From positions 58,732,183-58,796,182 of the forward strand of contig CM065377.1 of assembly GCA_033060915.1 (NCBI GenBank): a DNA stretch of 64,000 bases, given 5' to 3'. A model generated the notes under the pieces. It made no database searches. It saw only the letters and a list, made by a program, of their open reading frames with translations, and was not told where the DNA came from. How positions within the stretch are numbered: position 1 is the stretch's first letter; every line of letters begins with the position of its first letter. The translations under genes and the position numbers were made by a program. The stretch comes from Euryodendron excelsum (Eukaryota; Streptophyta; Magnoliopsida; Ericales; Pentaphylacaceae). Of the stretch, positions 32,715 to 44,639 are shown one piece after another.

Positions 32715-33020
32715 CTATCTTCTCTTGAAAGTCATCTTTGCGTTTGGAAATCATCATTGTGTTTGGAAATCATCATCATTTTTTTATAGAAAATTTTCTC
32801 TTTATTTTTTTTTTGTTGAAAAACTTGCTATTATGTTGGTTCCTACAGATGTCATAAATACTGCATCGTCTTGGAGATCATCATTCATTTATTACGCGCT
32901 TTCTTGGAAATCACCATTCATCCATTGTGCACTCAATTAGAGATCACCATTTGTTCACTACGCTTTCTCTTGGAGAGTACTGTTCACTGCACGTGCTCTT
33001 GGAGATTGTCATACATACAC
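32715..33020. repeat. Degenerate short tandem repeat, about 36 bp
   Basis: Seven or eight diverged copies of CTTGGAGATCACCATTCA plus a spacer such as TTCACTACGCTTT. Confidence 0.65.
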
Positions 33021-33939
33021 GGTTTTGCCTTTACCTAGTGTAGACGGTGATCATTAGGTCGGCTAAATGATAAAAATGCAATTGACTCAAGTGGGCTTTG
33101 TAAGGGTCATATTTTAATTGTATGGTAGAGGAACTGAGGGCCTCTAGTCATTTCAAGTAAAATTGCTTGGTTTATAAAGCTTTTTTTTTCAAAAATTTAG
33201 CAACACTTAAAAAGATGGCAAATGTTAGTTTACGAGTTCATTTCTTGCATGTGCTTGCCCCAGTGTGGGGGGTGCCTCCTGGTTTGGGCTTCTGAATGGA
33301 ATCACTTGCGGCTCTAGTAGGCTGACCAAAGGATTGGTTTCTGTTTAGGAGAATGAAATGATGGCTCCCATTCATTTTGAGGGTTTAGCTACTTGTTGCT
33401 TTGCTAGGACATCCTTCGGGGGTTACTCGGATTTCAACGAGCTACATAGCTGAGCGTCACCTCTCACCCCTCTATATTTCCCCTCTTTTTGTACTTTCTA
33501 TTTCTCTCTCCCCTTTTTTCAGAGTCAGAGATTGTTTCCGCTGAAAGCGGTGCTTGCGCTATCCCATCCTCTAAGTTAGGGTAAAACATTTCAAAGGAAA
33601 AATTCTCAGAGAAGAAGACATCATTCATGAAGTGCCATGAGACAATGATATAAACATGAAAACTTTGGATCCTGTTCATTTAGATGATGTTATTTTCATG
33701 CTCAATTTCGATTTGAAAATTGAAAGACGGGTTTGAAAGAAATCCTCCTTTTCTGGAATAAACCCCTCCGACTTGTTTTGGAATCATGTTGGTGTCCTTC
33801 ACACTCCAGTGTGTCATCTGGTTGAACAGGGATGACTTCAGGAGTTTGAGATTTGGTGGAGTAGTAACATGGTGTCGAGGTTATGGCTTTTTATGAATTG
33901 GGTGAGATACCAAAAGGATTTTATCGATTTGACTATGCT

Positions 33940-34449
33940 CTTGGACCTGGAAAAGAAAAACAAAATGTAGTTAGCATGTGGAGTCAAATATTTTATGCAA
34001 TACATGTCCTATGGAGGTCCCTTCTTTGAGGGCATCTAGGCATGATGTTGAGTCTATTTTAGAGGTAGAATTTTGCCCCTGTATGCAATACAATACCTCT
34101 TCGGCATGGGCCAATTGATACTTCTTTGTTTAGGCAATCTCGCCTCCATGGGGAAACATTTAGGGGTTTAGGTAGGTTTGATTAGCATGAGATTGGATCA
34201 TCCCTTTCTCTCTACAGTTGATTGAATGCATGAGAATGTAATAACTTGAGTTTCTTAGAACTCTTTTCCTGGGATGCTTGTTAATGTATGAGCCTAATAG
34301 TAAATATATATACAGCATAATGACAATGAATAAGTAGTTTAAAAGACCCTCTTTTCATTCTTGGTTCACCCTCTGGCTCTCTTGCCCTTTGTAGGCTAGG
34401 GAGAAGACAAGGAGAATGTAAAAAGAAAAACAAAAATGAGAAGTTAGTG
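33940..34449 (-). repeat. Leader segment repeated at 38741-39027 and 54950-55150
   Basis: A block around 33990 (TTTTATGCAATACATG, then GCCCCTGTATGCAATAC) recurs at 38752-38865. A block around 34215-34285 (GCATGAGAATG, CTTGAGTTTCTTAGAACTC) recurs at 55060-55110 and at 2000-2050. The leader of this element is therefore partly duplicated. Confidence 0.6.
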
Positions 34450-35399
34450 CCTTTTGTAGCGCCTAGATTTTTCGCACTTGAGGAATACTCACACAAGCAA
34501 GAAAAATGCTGTACTCTCTCGTTAGAACTCACCGTCCTAGAAGAATGAGTGCGATTAGGTTTGAATTGAAAATTGATTTGAATAAAGGGTTTTTGAAAGA
34601 AAGTTTGGAGTTGCCACCTAACTTGGTTAAGGTGAGTTAGTTCACCTAAAAACTAAGAATAATCCGAAAACTACACTTAGGGTTTTTGAAAAACGATTTT
34701 GAAAAACATCCTTAAGAGAGTGTTTTTAAGAAAAATAGATTGTTTTGCAACCTTTGGAAAATATTTAGCCCTTTTTGAAAAATAACTCCTTTTTGGTTTT
34801 TGAAATCAGTGATTCTAGGTTCGGAGGTTGGTTACGTGTAGGGAAGACGCACTAAGCCATCACCCTACCCCACCCTTTCGGCACCTACATGTCAATCTAC
34901 CCTAGATTCACCTATGAAAGTCTTTAACTAACTATTGACCAATCCTATCCACTTTGAAAAACAATGTTTGAAAAGAAACTAACATGATGCATGATATGCA
35001 AGTGCAAGGAAAGTGAATTGAAAAATAGATTTGGAAAGAGATTGATTTGAAATTGATTTGATTTGAAAATAGATTTGACGAGATGGAATTGAAATTAGAA
35101 AGTTTGAAAATTTGGAAACAGAAATTTGGAAATAGAAATTTGAAATTGGAAGTTTGAAAATAGATTAGAGATCCGAAAAGATTATAAAATTTGAGATTTG
35201 GAAAATGTGGTGGAATTTGAAATTTGAAAGAAGTTGTGACCGCACCCATGAGGGTTGCCTACGTATCTTTTTGGAGGAATCAAGTCAGTCATAGTTCGAA
35301 CAAGAGTTCGATAGAAAATAGAAGGTTTTGATTTGAAAAAGAGTTTGATTGGGAGTTGGATTTGATTTGAAATTAGAAGAGGAGATTGGAAATTGAAAT

Positions 35400-36900
35400 T
35401 AAGAAGATTGGACTTGCTTTGAAAAGATTGAGGTTTAGGAAAGACTTGAGAGTTAGAAAGACTTGACTCGAATGTTGGCCTTAGAAGATTTGGAAAGATT
35501 AGATTTTAGGAAATGTTCAAAGAAGTTCAAATTAGGAGAGTGTCATTTTAGGAAAGTTTCATTTTTGGAAAGTTTTGAATTAGGAAAGTTTCATTTTAAG
35601 AAAGTTTTGGGTTAAGAAAGTTTCGAATTTAGAAAGTTTTCGAAAAAGGAAAGGTTGTCAAATTAGGAAAGTTCCCAAATTAGGAAAGTTTTGAAATAGG
35701 GAAGTTTTGAAAATTGGAATGTTTAGAAAACAAGGAAGCTTTGAAAATAGGAAAGTTTTGAAATTGGAAAGTTTCGTTTTAAGAAAAGTTTTGAAATAGG
35801 AAAGTATTGAGTTTAGAAATGTTTTGAATTAGGAAAGTTTCAACTTAAGAAAGTTTTGAATTAAGAAAGTTTTGAAGTTTTAGGAAAGCTTAGAGTTTAG
35901 AAAGATTTGAAATTTAGAAAGTTTAGGATTTAGAAAGTTTTAGAGTTTTAGAAAATCTCGAGATTAGGAAAGGTTTGAGTTTAGGAAAAATTTGAAAACT
36001 TAGGTTTGAAAAGTTAAGATTTGAAAAGAGGGTAGAATTAGAAAAAATTTGAAAGTTGAGTTTTAAAATTTAGGAAAGATTTTTATGTTCAAGTTTTGGA
36101 AACTTAAGATTTAGGAAAGTGGAAGTTTAGGAAGGATTCGAATTAGGAAAGAGTTGGATTAGGAAGGGATTGGATTTGCTTTCTAAAAGAAAAGGTTGGA
36201 TTTTGTTTCCAAAAATGGAGGATTGGATTTGGTTTCCTAAACGGGAATATTTGATTTGGTTTCCTAAAGGGAAGATATGATTTGGCAAGGATTTGGAAAA
36301 AGAGATTCTAGAAACCCTAGATTTGGAAAATTATAGTTTCGACGTAGAAAATAGGTTTTAGAAACGTGTATAGTTTGGATGTGAAAACAAGAGGTTTTGG
36401 AAACCTAGGTCTGGGGTAAAGTTTGAAAATCATGTTTTTGGAAAGAAAATTAGGGTTTTCTAATTGTGAGTCCTAGGGTTTGATTTGAGCTCTAAAGAGA
36501 GAGGATTTTTGAAAAGTGCGTTTGTGAAAACGAAGGTTTTCTAGAAAGGAATCCTAGGGAGGAGTTTTTGGAAAGTGAATATGAAGATAGAGTTTTTGGA
36601 AAAAGATTTTAAAGAGGAGTTTTTGAAAAGTGTGTTTTTGGAAACGAAGATTTTAGAAGGAAAATCCTAAAGGGGAATTTCTAGAAGGAAGATTTTGGGA
36701 GGAGAGTTTTTAGAAAGATTTTTAGGGAGCGTTTTTGGAAAGTGGATTTTAGGGAGAGCATTTTGGAAAGGAGTTGAAAAAGGAGGTTTTGAAAAATAGA
36801 TTTTTGTAAAGAATTTTTAGAAAACAATTTCGGAAAGGAGAGTTTTAGGAAAGTATGTTAAAGAAAAGATTTTGAGGAAGAGGGATTTGAAAGGAGAGTT
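35400..36900 (-). repeat. G-poor leader tract (LTR D)
   Basis: Same low-complexity sense TTTCCTAA-type tract, seen here as its complement. No gene. Confidence 0.8.
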
Positions 36901-37784
36901 TTTTAGAAGGTGTAAAAGATCTCACTTTCCTAAAGCGATTCTAACCATAAGAAGGCTAGAACCACTTTAGGCAAGTGGTTTTGAAAACAATAAGATTTGA
37001 AAATATGGACCATATTGGTCACTTTAAATGTAACACTTTCCTAAAGCAATCCTAGCCATGGAAAAGCTAGAATCACCCTAGGATTGTGGTTTTGAAAACA
37101 AGTTTTTGAAAAGGGGATTTTGATGCAATTTTGAAAACAAGTTTGAAAACGATTTGAAAAACAACTTTGAAGACGGTTTTTGGAAGATGCAAGATCATGA
37201 TATGCACAATGCAATTTTGGGGTCGTGAACATACAAGGTTAAGGCTTTACCACATAATCAAGGGGGTCGGACCCACGTGGTCTCCGGTTAGCCTAAAAGA
37301 AAGCCCTCGACACGGTGACCCTCCGATAGCCTAATCCTACACATGGACCGGGAGTCCCCTTGTTTCAAGCATGCAAAGAAAGGGGGGGAAAGAGATGGGG
37401 GATTAAAATAGAGAAAACCCAAGTGGGTTAGGAGAGAGAAGAGAGAGGGAGAAGTGCGGAAATTTAAATGGAGAACCTACCTTGTATCTTATTTATTTTG
37501 CGCGCCTTACTTTCTTCGATCTTTGTCTTCAATCTTCAAGAGTCATCTTCAATCTTCAAACTTCAGATTGCAGCTCTTCAAGTCTTCGAAGGAGGGTTGA
37601 AGGCTAGTGTATGAGTGTATAGGAGTGTGTATGAGTGTATAGGAGTCTAGGGTTTAGTGTATGGTGGCTAGGGTTTGGAAAACCTAAGGAAGCTAGGGTT
37701 TAGGGAGTGCACGAGCTCTGTATATCAAATTATATGATTTTTAGACTGAGTTTATGGACCTCTTTCACGTTGGAAGAGGCTTTG

Positions 37785-37792
37785 TATTTATA
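37785..37792 (-). promoter_or_regulatory. TATA box of LTR D
   Basis: TATAAATA on -, with paired GGCGCC boxes at about 37805-37895. Confidence 0.6.
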
Positions 37793-38069
37793 GAGGTTTG
37801 ACAACACTGGCGCCTGTTGCAGTGGCGCCAGACCACACTTTACACTGGCGCCACTCCTAGGGGCGTTAGGCCATTTTTTGGTTTGGCGTCACTTGGCGCC
37901 AGCCATTTAGGAAATGTTTAAGGTCGGCAAGCAACGTATCAGTAGGAGTGACTCCGAAAAGTCTGGGAACAATTTAAGGGACCGAGAATGGCCCGAAAGG
38001 CTGAAAAAGAGCAGGAACACTTAGAATAGTGTCCCGGAGGTATTTGACTTGAAAAGTGAGGATAGGATG

Positions 38070-38590
38070 TGTCGAAAGCGTTGACCGGGCCTTTAGGGGC
38101 AAAACGGTTAATCGGATCGAGAAGCTGCCGGGACGGACTCGGACTGTCCCGGAAGAAGACTTGAAATTTGAAAAAATTATTCAGAATGTTCTCAAAGGTT
38201 GTCGGCTTGGTTCCCAGAGCCGGTGTGGTCGGAAACGGACACCGGCCCACTAGGGGCAAAACGGTCATTTTGTATCGGGTTCACCGGAACTGACTTGGAA
38301 TGATCCAGAAAGGTAAAGAAAGGTTTAGAACACTATATAAAGTATTCTCGGGAAGTTACCGGTATGATACCCAGAGCCGGTGTGGCCGGAAAAGGAGACC
38401 GGCCCACCAAGGGCAAAACGGTCATTTTGCACTGAGTTTGTCGGAAATGACTCAGAATGATCCAGAAAGGTAGAGTAAGGTTGAGAATACCATAAGAAGT
38501 AATCTCAGAAGGTTATTGGTTTGATACCCAAAGCTGGTGTGGTTCTCAAGGCTTTCGAATGCCTAGGGACAAAACGGTCATTTAGCTTCA
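38070..38590 (-). repeat. 157-bp tandem array (LTR D)
   Basis: Boxes near 38095, 38253, 38409 and 38568. This is the only tandem array in this copy's U3. Confidence 0.8.
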
Positions 38591-38740
38591 AGTGGGCCCT
38601 ACGGGCCCGAGAAGCGACTAGTGGACTAAATTCAAGTTAAAAAGGCGGGCTTAGAGTCTAAATATGCATGTGATGTGTGAAAGTGAGCTTGGTCAGCTCG
38701 GAGATTGCCGAGAGGGCAAAAATAGGGTGCTTACACCTTT

Positions 38741-39027
38741 GGATTGAAAATTTTTATGCAATGCATGCCCTAGGGGTGCCCCTACTTTGAGAGGGGTACT
38801 AAGTATGATATGTTGGCTCACTTTTAGAGATAGGGGGTCGCCCCTGTATGCAATACTGTACCAGTGTGAGCCTGTTCATTCATTCATTCACACATTCATA
38901 TATTCATTTGATAAAAGTAGGAATAATAGTTTTTAAGCATTTGATTATTCTTTTTTTTTTTTGTTTTTTGTACATAGAATTTGAAAGTACATTTGAAGGG
39001 GAAGGGTAACATTTTTCTTGGGGCTTT
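38741..39027 (-). mobile_element. Internal region of the oldest element, middle piece
   Basis: Lies between solo LTRs D and E. Homologous to 33970-34110. A T-rich run occupies 38949-38975. Confidence 0.6.
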
Positions 39028-39599
39028 TGTCACGCCTAGATTTTTCGCACTCGAGGAATACACACACAAGCGGGAAAAATATTATACACTCTCGTGAGAA
39101 CTCACCCTCCTAGAAGAATGAGTGCGATTAGGTTTGAATTGAAAAGTGATTTGAATAAAGGGCTTTTGAAAAAGATTTGGAGTCGCCACCTAACTTGATT
39201 AAGGTGAGTTAGGTTACCTAAAAACTAAGCATAATCCGAAGACTATACTTAAGGTTTTTGAAAAAAGGTTTTTTGAAAATACCACCTCAAGAGAGGGTTT
39301 TTAAGAAAATAGGTTATTTGGCAACTTTTGGAAAACATTTAAGCCCTTTTTGAAAAATAACTCCTTTTTGGTCCTTGAAATCAATGATCTAGGTTCGGAG
39401 GTTAGTTACGTGTAGGGAAGACGCACTAAGCTATCACCCTACCCCGCCCTTTTGGTACCTACATGTCAATCTACCCTAGATTCATCTATAAGAGTCTTTA
39501 ACTAACTAATGTTCAATCCTATCCACTTTGAAAAACAATGTTTGAAAAGAAACTAACATGATGCATGATATGTAAGTGCAATAGAAGAGAGTTGATTTA

Positions 39600-41580
39600 G
39601 AAATAGATTTGAAAAGAAGAATTTAATTTGATTTGATTTGAAAAGAAAGAGATAGAAGTTTGAATTTGGAAGGAAGGTTTTGGAAATTGAAAATAGAGAG
39701 ATTTGGGAAATAGAAATTTGAAATTAGAAATTTGAAAATTGATTGGAGATTTGAAAAGATTGTAGAATTTGAGATTTGAAAAATGTGGAGAAATATGAAA
39801 TTTGAAAGAAGTTGTGGAATTGAAAATTTGAAAAATGTTGTGGGATTGGAGATTGGAAAGAAGTTATAGAAATAGAAATTTGAAACATGTTGTGGAATTT
39901 GAGATTTGAAAATGTTGTGACCGCACCCATGAGGGTTGCCTACGTATCCTTTTGGAGGAATCAAGTCAATTGTAGTTCAGACAAGAGTTCGATTGAGAAT
40001 AGAAGAGTTGATTTGGAAGAAAGAGATTGAATTGGAAATTGGATTGAAAGATTGAGAGATTGAACTTTGATTGGATGATTTGAAAAGATTTGATTTTGAA
40101 AAACTTGGTTTTTTGAAACCTAGACTTAGGAAAGTGAGGATTTAGAAAAGAAAAATTGGATTTGACTTGGAAAGATTTTGGAAAAGAATTGACTTAAATA
40201 TTAGACTTGGAAGATTAGGAACGCTTGAAATTTAGGAAAGATTCGGATTAGGAAAGGTCTGATTTAGGAAAGTTTGGAATTAGGAAAGTTTCATTTTTGG
40301 AAAGTTTTCAAATTAGGAAAGTCTTCATTTTAGGAAATTTTTTGGATTAAGAAAGTTTCAACTTAGGAAAGTTTTGAATTAAAAAAGTTTTATTTTAAGA
40401 AAGGTTTTGAAATAGGAAAGTGTTGAATTTAGAAATGTTTTGAATTAGAAAAAGTTTTGTTTAAGAAAGGTTTAGAATTGGAAAAGTTTCAAGTTAAGAA
40501 AGTTTTGAATTTGGAAAGCTTAGAATTTTAGAAAGATTTGGAAATTTAGAAAGTTGGTTTAGAAAATTTTAGAGTTGTAGTTTTAGAAAATTTTGAGATT
40601 AAGAAAGGTTGAATTTAGGAAAGATTTGAAAACTTAAGTTTAGAAAGTTAAGATTTGAAAAGGGGTGGAGTTAGGAAAGGGTTGAATTAGGAAAGATTTG
40701 AAAGTTTTAGGAAACTTATGGTTTGGGAAGGTAGGAAATTAAGAGAGAGGTGAATTAGGAAGGGATTGGATTTTGTTTCTAAAAGGGAATGTTTGATTTT
40801 ATTTCTAAAAATGGAGGATAAGATCTAGTTTCCTAAACGGGAAGATTTGATTTGGTTTCTTAAAGGGAAGATTTGATTTGATAAGGATTTCGAAATGGAG
40901 GTTTTAGAAACCATAGATTTGGAAGGCTATAGTTTTGACGTAGAAAAGAGGTTTTGGAAATGTGTATAATTTGGATGTGAAAACAAGAGATTTTAGAAAT
41001 TTAGGTTTTAAGGCAATTTTGAAAACCATGTTTTTGGAAAGAAAATTAGGGTTTTCTAATTATGGGTTCTAGGCCTTGACTTGGACACCAAGAAAAAGGA
41101 TTTTTGGAAAGTGCGTTTTTGGAAATGAAGATTTTTAGAAGGGAATCCTAGAGAGGAGTTTCTAGAAGGAAGATTTTGGAAAGAGTTTTTAGGAAAGTGA
41201 ATTTTGGAAAGAGATTGTTGGAGAGAGTTTTTAGGAAAGTGAATTTAGGGAGTGTTTTAGAAAGTGATTTTTGAGGAAAGAGTTTTTTTGGAAAGAGATC
41301 CTAGTGAGGAGTTTTTTAGAAAGAGGTTTTTAAGAAAGAAATTTAGGAAGAGGTTTTTCTAAGAAGGAAACCTAGGGAACGTTTTTGGAAAGTGGACCTT
41401 GAAGAGAGTGTTTTGGAAAGGAGTTTAAAAAAAGAAGTTCTGAAAAATAGATTTTTAGATGGAGTTTTTGAAAACAACTTTGGAAATGAGAGTTTTAGGA
41501 AAGTGTGTTGAAAAAGAGATTTTTAGGAAAAGAGACTTTTGAAAAGAGAGTTTTTAGAAGGTATAAAAACATCTCACTTT
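39600..41580 (-). repeat. G-poor leader tract (LTR E)
   Basis: Low-complexity tract as in the other copies, about 2 kb, with conserved island 1 at 39915-39990. No gene. Confidence 0.8.
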
Positions 41581-42032
41581 CCTAAAGCAATTCTAACCAT
41601 AAGAGGGCTAAAACTACTTTAGGAAAGCGGTTTTGAAAATGACAAGATTTGAAAATATGGATCATATTGGTCACTTTGAATGTAACACTTTCCTAAAGCA
41701 ACCATAGCCATGGAAAAGCTAGAATCACCCTAGGATTGTGATTTTGAAACATATTTTGAAAAATGAGATTTTGATGCAATTTTGAAAACAAGTTTAATGC
41801 AAGCTTTGAAAATGAGTTTAAAAACGGTTTTTGGAAGATGCAAGATCATGATATGCACAATGTAAATTTGGGGTCGTGAACATACAAGGTTAAGGCTTCA
41901 CCACATAATCAAGGGGGCCGAACCCATATGGTCTCCGGTTAGCCTAAAGGAAAGCCCCTGACACGGTAACCCTCCGATAGTCTAATCCTACAAATGGACC
42001 GGGAGTCCTCTTGTTTCAAGCATGCAAAGAAA

Positions 42033-42048
42033 GGGGGGGGGGGGGGGG
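42033..42048 (+). repeat. Run of 16 G
   Basis: A homopolymer inside LTR E, in a segment where the other copies have six or seven G. Confidence 0.8.
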
Positions 42049-42299
42049 AGGAAGAGATGGGGGATTAAAATAGAGAAAACCCAAGTGGGTTAGGAGAGAG
42101 AAGAGAAAGGGGGAAGTGTGTAAGCACCCCATTTTTGATCGCTCGACAATCTACGCTCCGTCCAGACTTGTACTCAAGTCAATATGAACGTATTCTAGTC
42201 GAAACCGATTTTCTAAGTCCAAATCCCGTTTGTCAATCGCCTCGTGGGCCCACCAGGCCCAAATAGAGGGAAAATGCCCTTAGGGGCATTATTCTTTTC

Positions 42300-42730
42300 T
42301 ATTCCAACTTCAATCCCTCTCTCGAGACAGTTTATTCCTCGAGACGGTTCCAATTTAGGCATGTCTTTTTGAAGATGATAAGTCCCCTTTCCAATCCCTC
42401 TCTCGAGACAGTTTATTCCTCGAGACGGTTCCAATCAGGCACGTCTTTTCGAAGACGATAAGTCCCCTTTCCAATCCCTCCCTCTAGACAGTTTATTCCT
42501 CGAGACGGTTCCAATCAGGCACGTCTTTTCGAAGACGGTAAGTCCCCTTTCCAATCCCTCTCTCGAGACAGTTTATTCCTCGAGACAGTTCCAAATTAGG
42601 CACGTCTTTTCGGAGACAATAAGTCCCCTTTCCAATCCCTCTCTCGAGACAGTTTATTCCTCGAGATGGTCCGAGTAGCAGAAATACTCGCAAACATCAC
42701 AACCGTTCGAGTAGCGGAAATACTCGTAAA
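42300..42730 (+). repeat. 80-bp and 29-bp minisatellites (LTR F)
   Basis: About four and a half units with an 80-bp period (TCTCGAGACA at 42401 and 42561; TCTAGACA at 42481). The stem-loop is mostly CGTCTT-TTCG-AAGACG here. Two 29-bp-type units follow from 42668. Confidence 0.9.
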
Positions 42731-42884
42731 TAGGTCGATATAGGGAATTGCCAACAAACCCCTGTGTCACGACGACCGCCGTCAGAGTGGCGGAAACACT
42801 CAAAACCCAGGTCAACGCCAGTGCCTGCTAGCCCACTTCGGTGAAAAATGACCAAACTGCCTATTGGGCCTTTTCCGAGACTTT

Positions 42885-43250
42885 TCGGTCAAGATGTCCA
42901 TTGTGCCCCTAGGCATCCAAACGGCCCGGGAACCACACCGACTCTGGGTATCAAACTGGTAACTTTCCAAGAATGTTTTTTATAGTATTCTCAACCTATT
43001 TTTACCTTTCCAGATCATTCTGAGTCAGTTCCGGCAAACCCGGTGCAAAATGACCGTTTTGCCCCTGGTGGGCCGGTCTCCTTTTCCTTCCACACCGGCT
43101 TTGGGTATCAAACCGGTAACCTTTGGGAACATTCTAAATAATGTTTCCAATTCCCAAGTCTTCTTCTGGGACAGTCCGAGTTTGTCCCGGCAGTTTCCCG
43201 GTCCGATTGACCGTTTTGCCCCTAAAGGCCCGGTCAACCTTTCCGACCCA
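42885..43250 (+). repeat. 157-bp tandem array (LTR F)
   Basis: Three boxes, near 42900, 43050 and 43213; the shortest complete array of the family here. Confidence 0.75.
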
Positions 43251-43594
43251 TGTTATCCTCATTTTTCAAGTCAAATACCTCCAGGACACTATTTTAAGTG
43301 TTCTTGCTCTTTTCCAGCCTTCCGGGCCATTCCCGGTCTCTTAAAATCATTCCCAGACTTTTCGGAGTCACTCCTAGTGAAACCATGCTAAAAATTGCAT
43401 GGTAGTCACTAGTATAAGCGCCCAAATCTAGTCAAAAATAGGCGCCAGGCTAAAAATTGCTTGCCGACTTATAAAGTCTCCTAACTGGCTGGCGCCATTA
43501 GTAAGCCAAGAATTGGCCTGGTGCCATTCCTAGTGGCACCAAGAGCAATTTTGCCCTGGCGCCACTACAATAGGCGCCAGTGTTGTCCAACCTC

Positions 43595-43602
43595 TATAAA
43601 TA
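43595..43602 (+). promoter_or_regulatory. TATA box of LTR F
   Basis: TATAAATA followed by CAGAGCC. LTR G inserted about 125 bp downstream, just after the AAACCCTA motifs. Confidence 0.65.
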
Positions 43603-44639
43603 CAGAGCCTCTTCCAGCGTGAAAGGATCTGCAAACTCAATCTAAAAATCATATATTTCGATATAAAGAGCTTGAGCACCTTCTAAACCCTAGCTTCCCT
43701 AGGTTTTTCAAACCCTAGCCACCATATGTCGCGCCTAGATTTTTCGCACTCGAGGAATACTCACACAAGCGGGAAAAATGCTGTACTCTCTCGTTAGAAC
43801 TCACTCTCCTAAAAGAATGAGTGCGACTAGGTTTGAATTGAAAATTGATTTGAATAAAGGGCTTTTGAAAAAGATTCGGAGTCGCCACCTAACTTGATTA
43901 AGGTAGGTTAGGTCACCTAAAAACTAAGAATAATCCAAGGACTACACTTAGGGTTTTTAGAAAACAATTTTGAAAATATCTCCTCAAGAGAGGGTTTTTA
44001 AGAAAACAGGTTGTTTGGCAACCTTTGGAAAATATTTAGCCCTTTTTGAAAAATAACTCCTTTTGGTCTTTCGAAATCAGTGATTCTAAGTTTGGAGGAT
44101 GGTTACGTGTAGGGAAGACGCACTAAGCTATCACCCTACCCTGCCCTTTCGGTACCTACATGTCAATCTACCCTAGATTCACCTATGAGAGTCTTTAACT
44201 AACTACAGTTCAACCCTATTCACTTTGAAAAAGGAATTTTTGAAAAGAAACTAACACGATGGATGATATGCAAGTGCAAGAAAAGAGAATTGAAAAATAG
44301 ATTTGGAAAGAGATTAATTTGAAATTGATTTGATTTGAAAATTGATTTGAAGAGATGGAATTAAAATTGGAAAGTATGAAAATTTAGAAATAGAAATTTG
44401 AAAATAGAAATTTTGAAATTGGAATTTTAAAAATAGATTGGAATTTGAGATTGGAAAAATGTGGAAACCGCACCTATGAGGGTGAAATTGAAAATTTGAA
44501 AAGTATTGTGACCGCACCTATGAAGGTTGCCTACGTATCTCTTTGGGGGAATCAGGTCAGTCGTAGTTCGGACCGGAGTCCGATTGAAAAGAGATTGACT
44601 TGAAAAGAGAAATTGGATTAGAAGAAAGAGATTGAATTG

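Larger units (their letters stand above)
29316..34454 (-). mobile_element. Internal region of the oldest giant-LTR element, 3' part
   Basis: About 5.1 kb with three tandem arrays and otherwise unrecognised sequence. Read on the element's sense strand (-), I found no gag, protease, RT or integrase motif. It continues at 38741-39027 and 54785-56016 once the solo LTRs are removed, about 6.7 kb in all. This suggests a non-autonomous element. Within it 30545-31200, 32060-32700 and 33030-34200 are plain noncoding sequence; a 70-codon open frame (33464-33679, -) is not recognised. Confidence 0.65.
34455..38735 (-). mobile_element. Giant solo LTR copy D, CCTTT target duplication
   Basis: 4,281 bp, TGTAAGCACCC at 38735 to GGCGCTACA at 34455 on -, flanked by CCTTT (34450-34454 and 38736-38740). 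It is the shortest complete copy because it has no 81-bp or 29-bp units. Only about 150 bp separate its start from the 157-bp array. Everything else follows the family layout. Confidence 0.95.
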
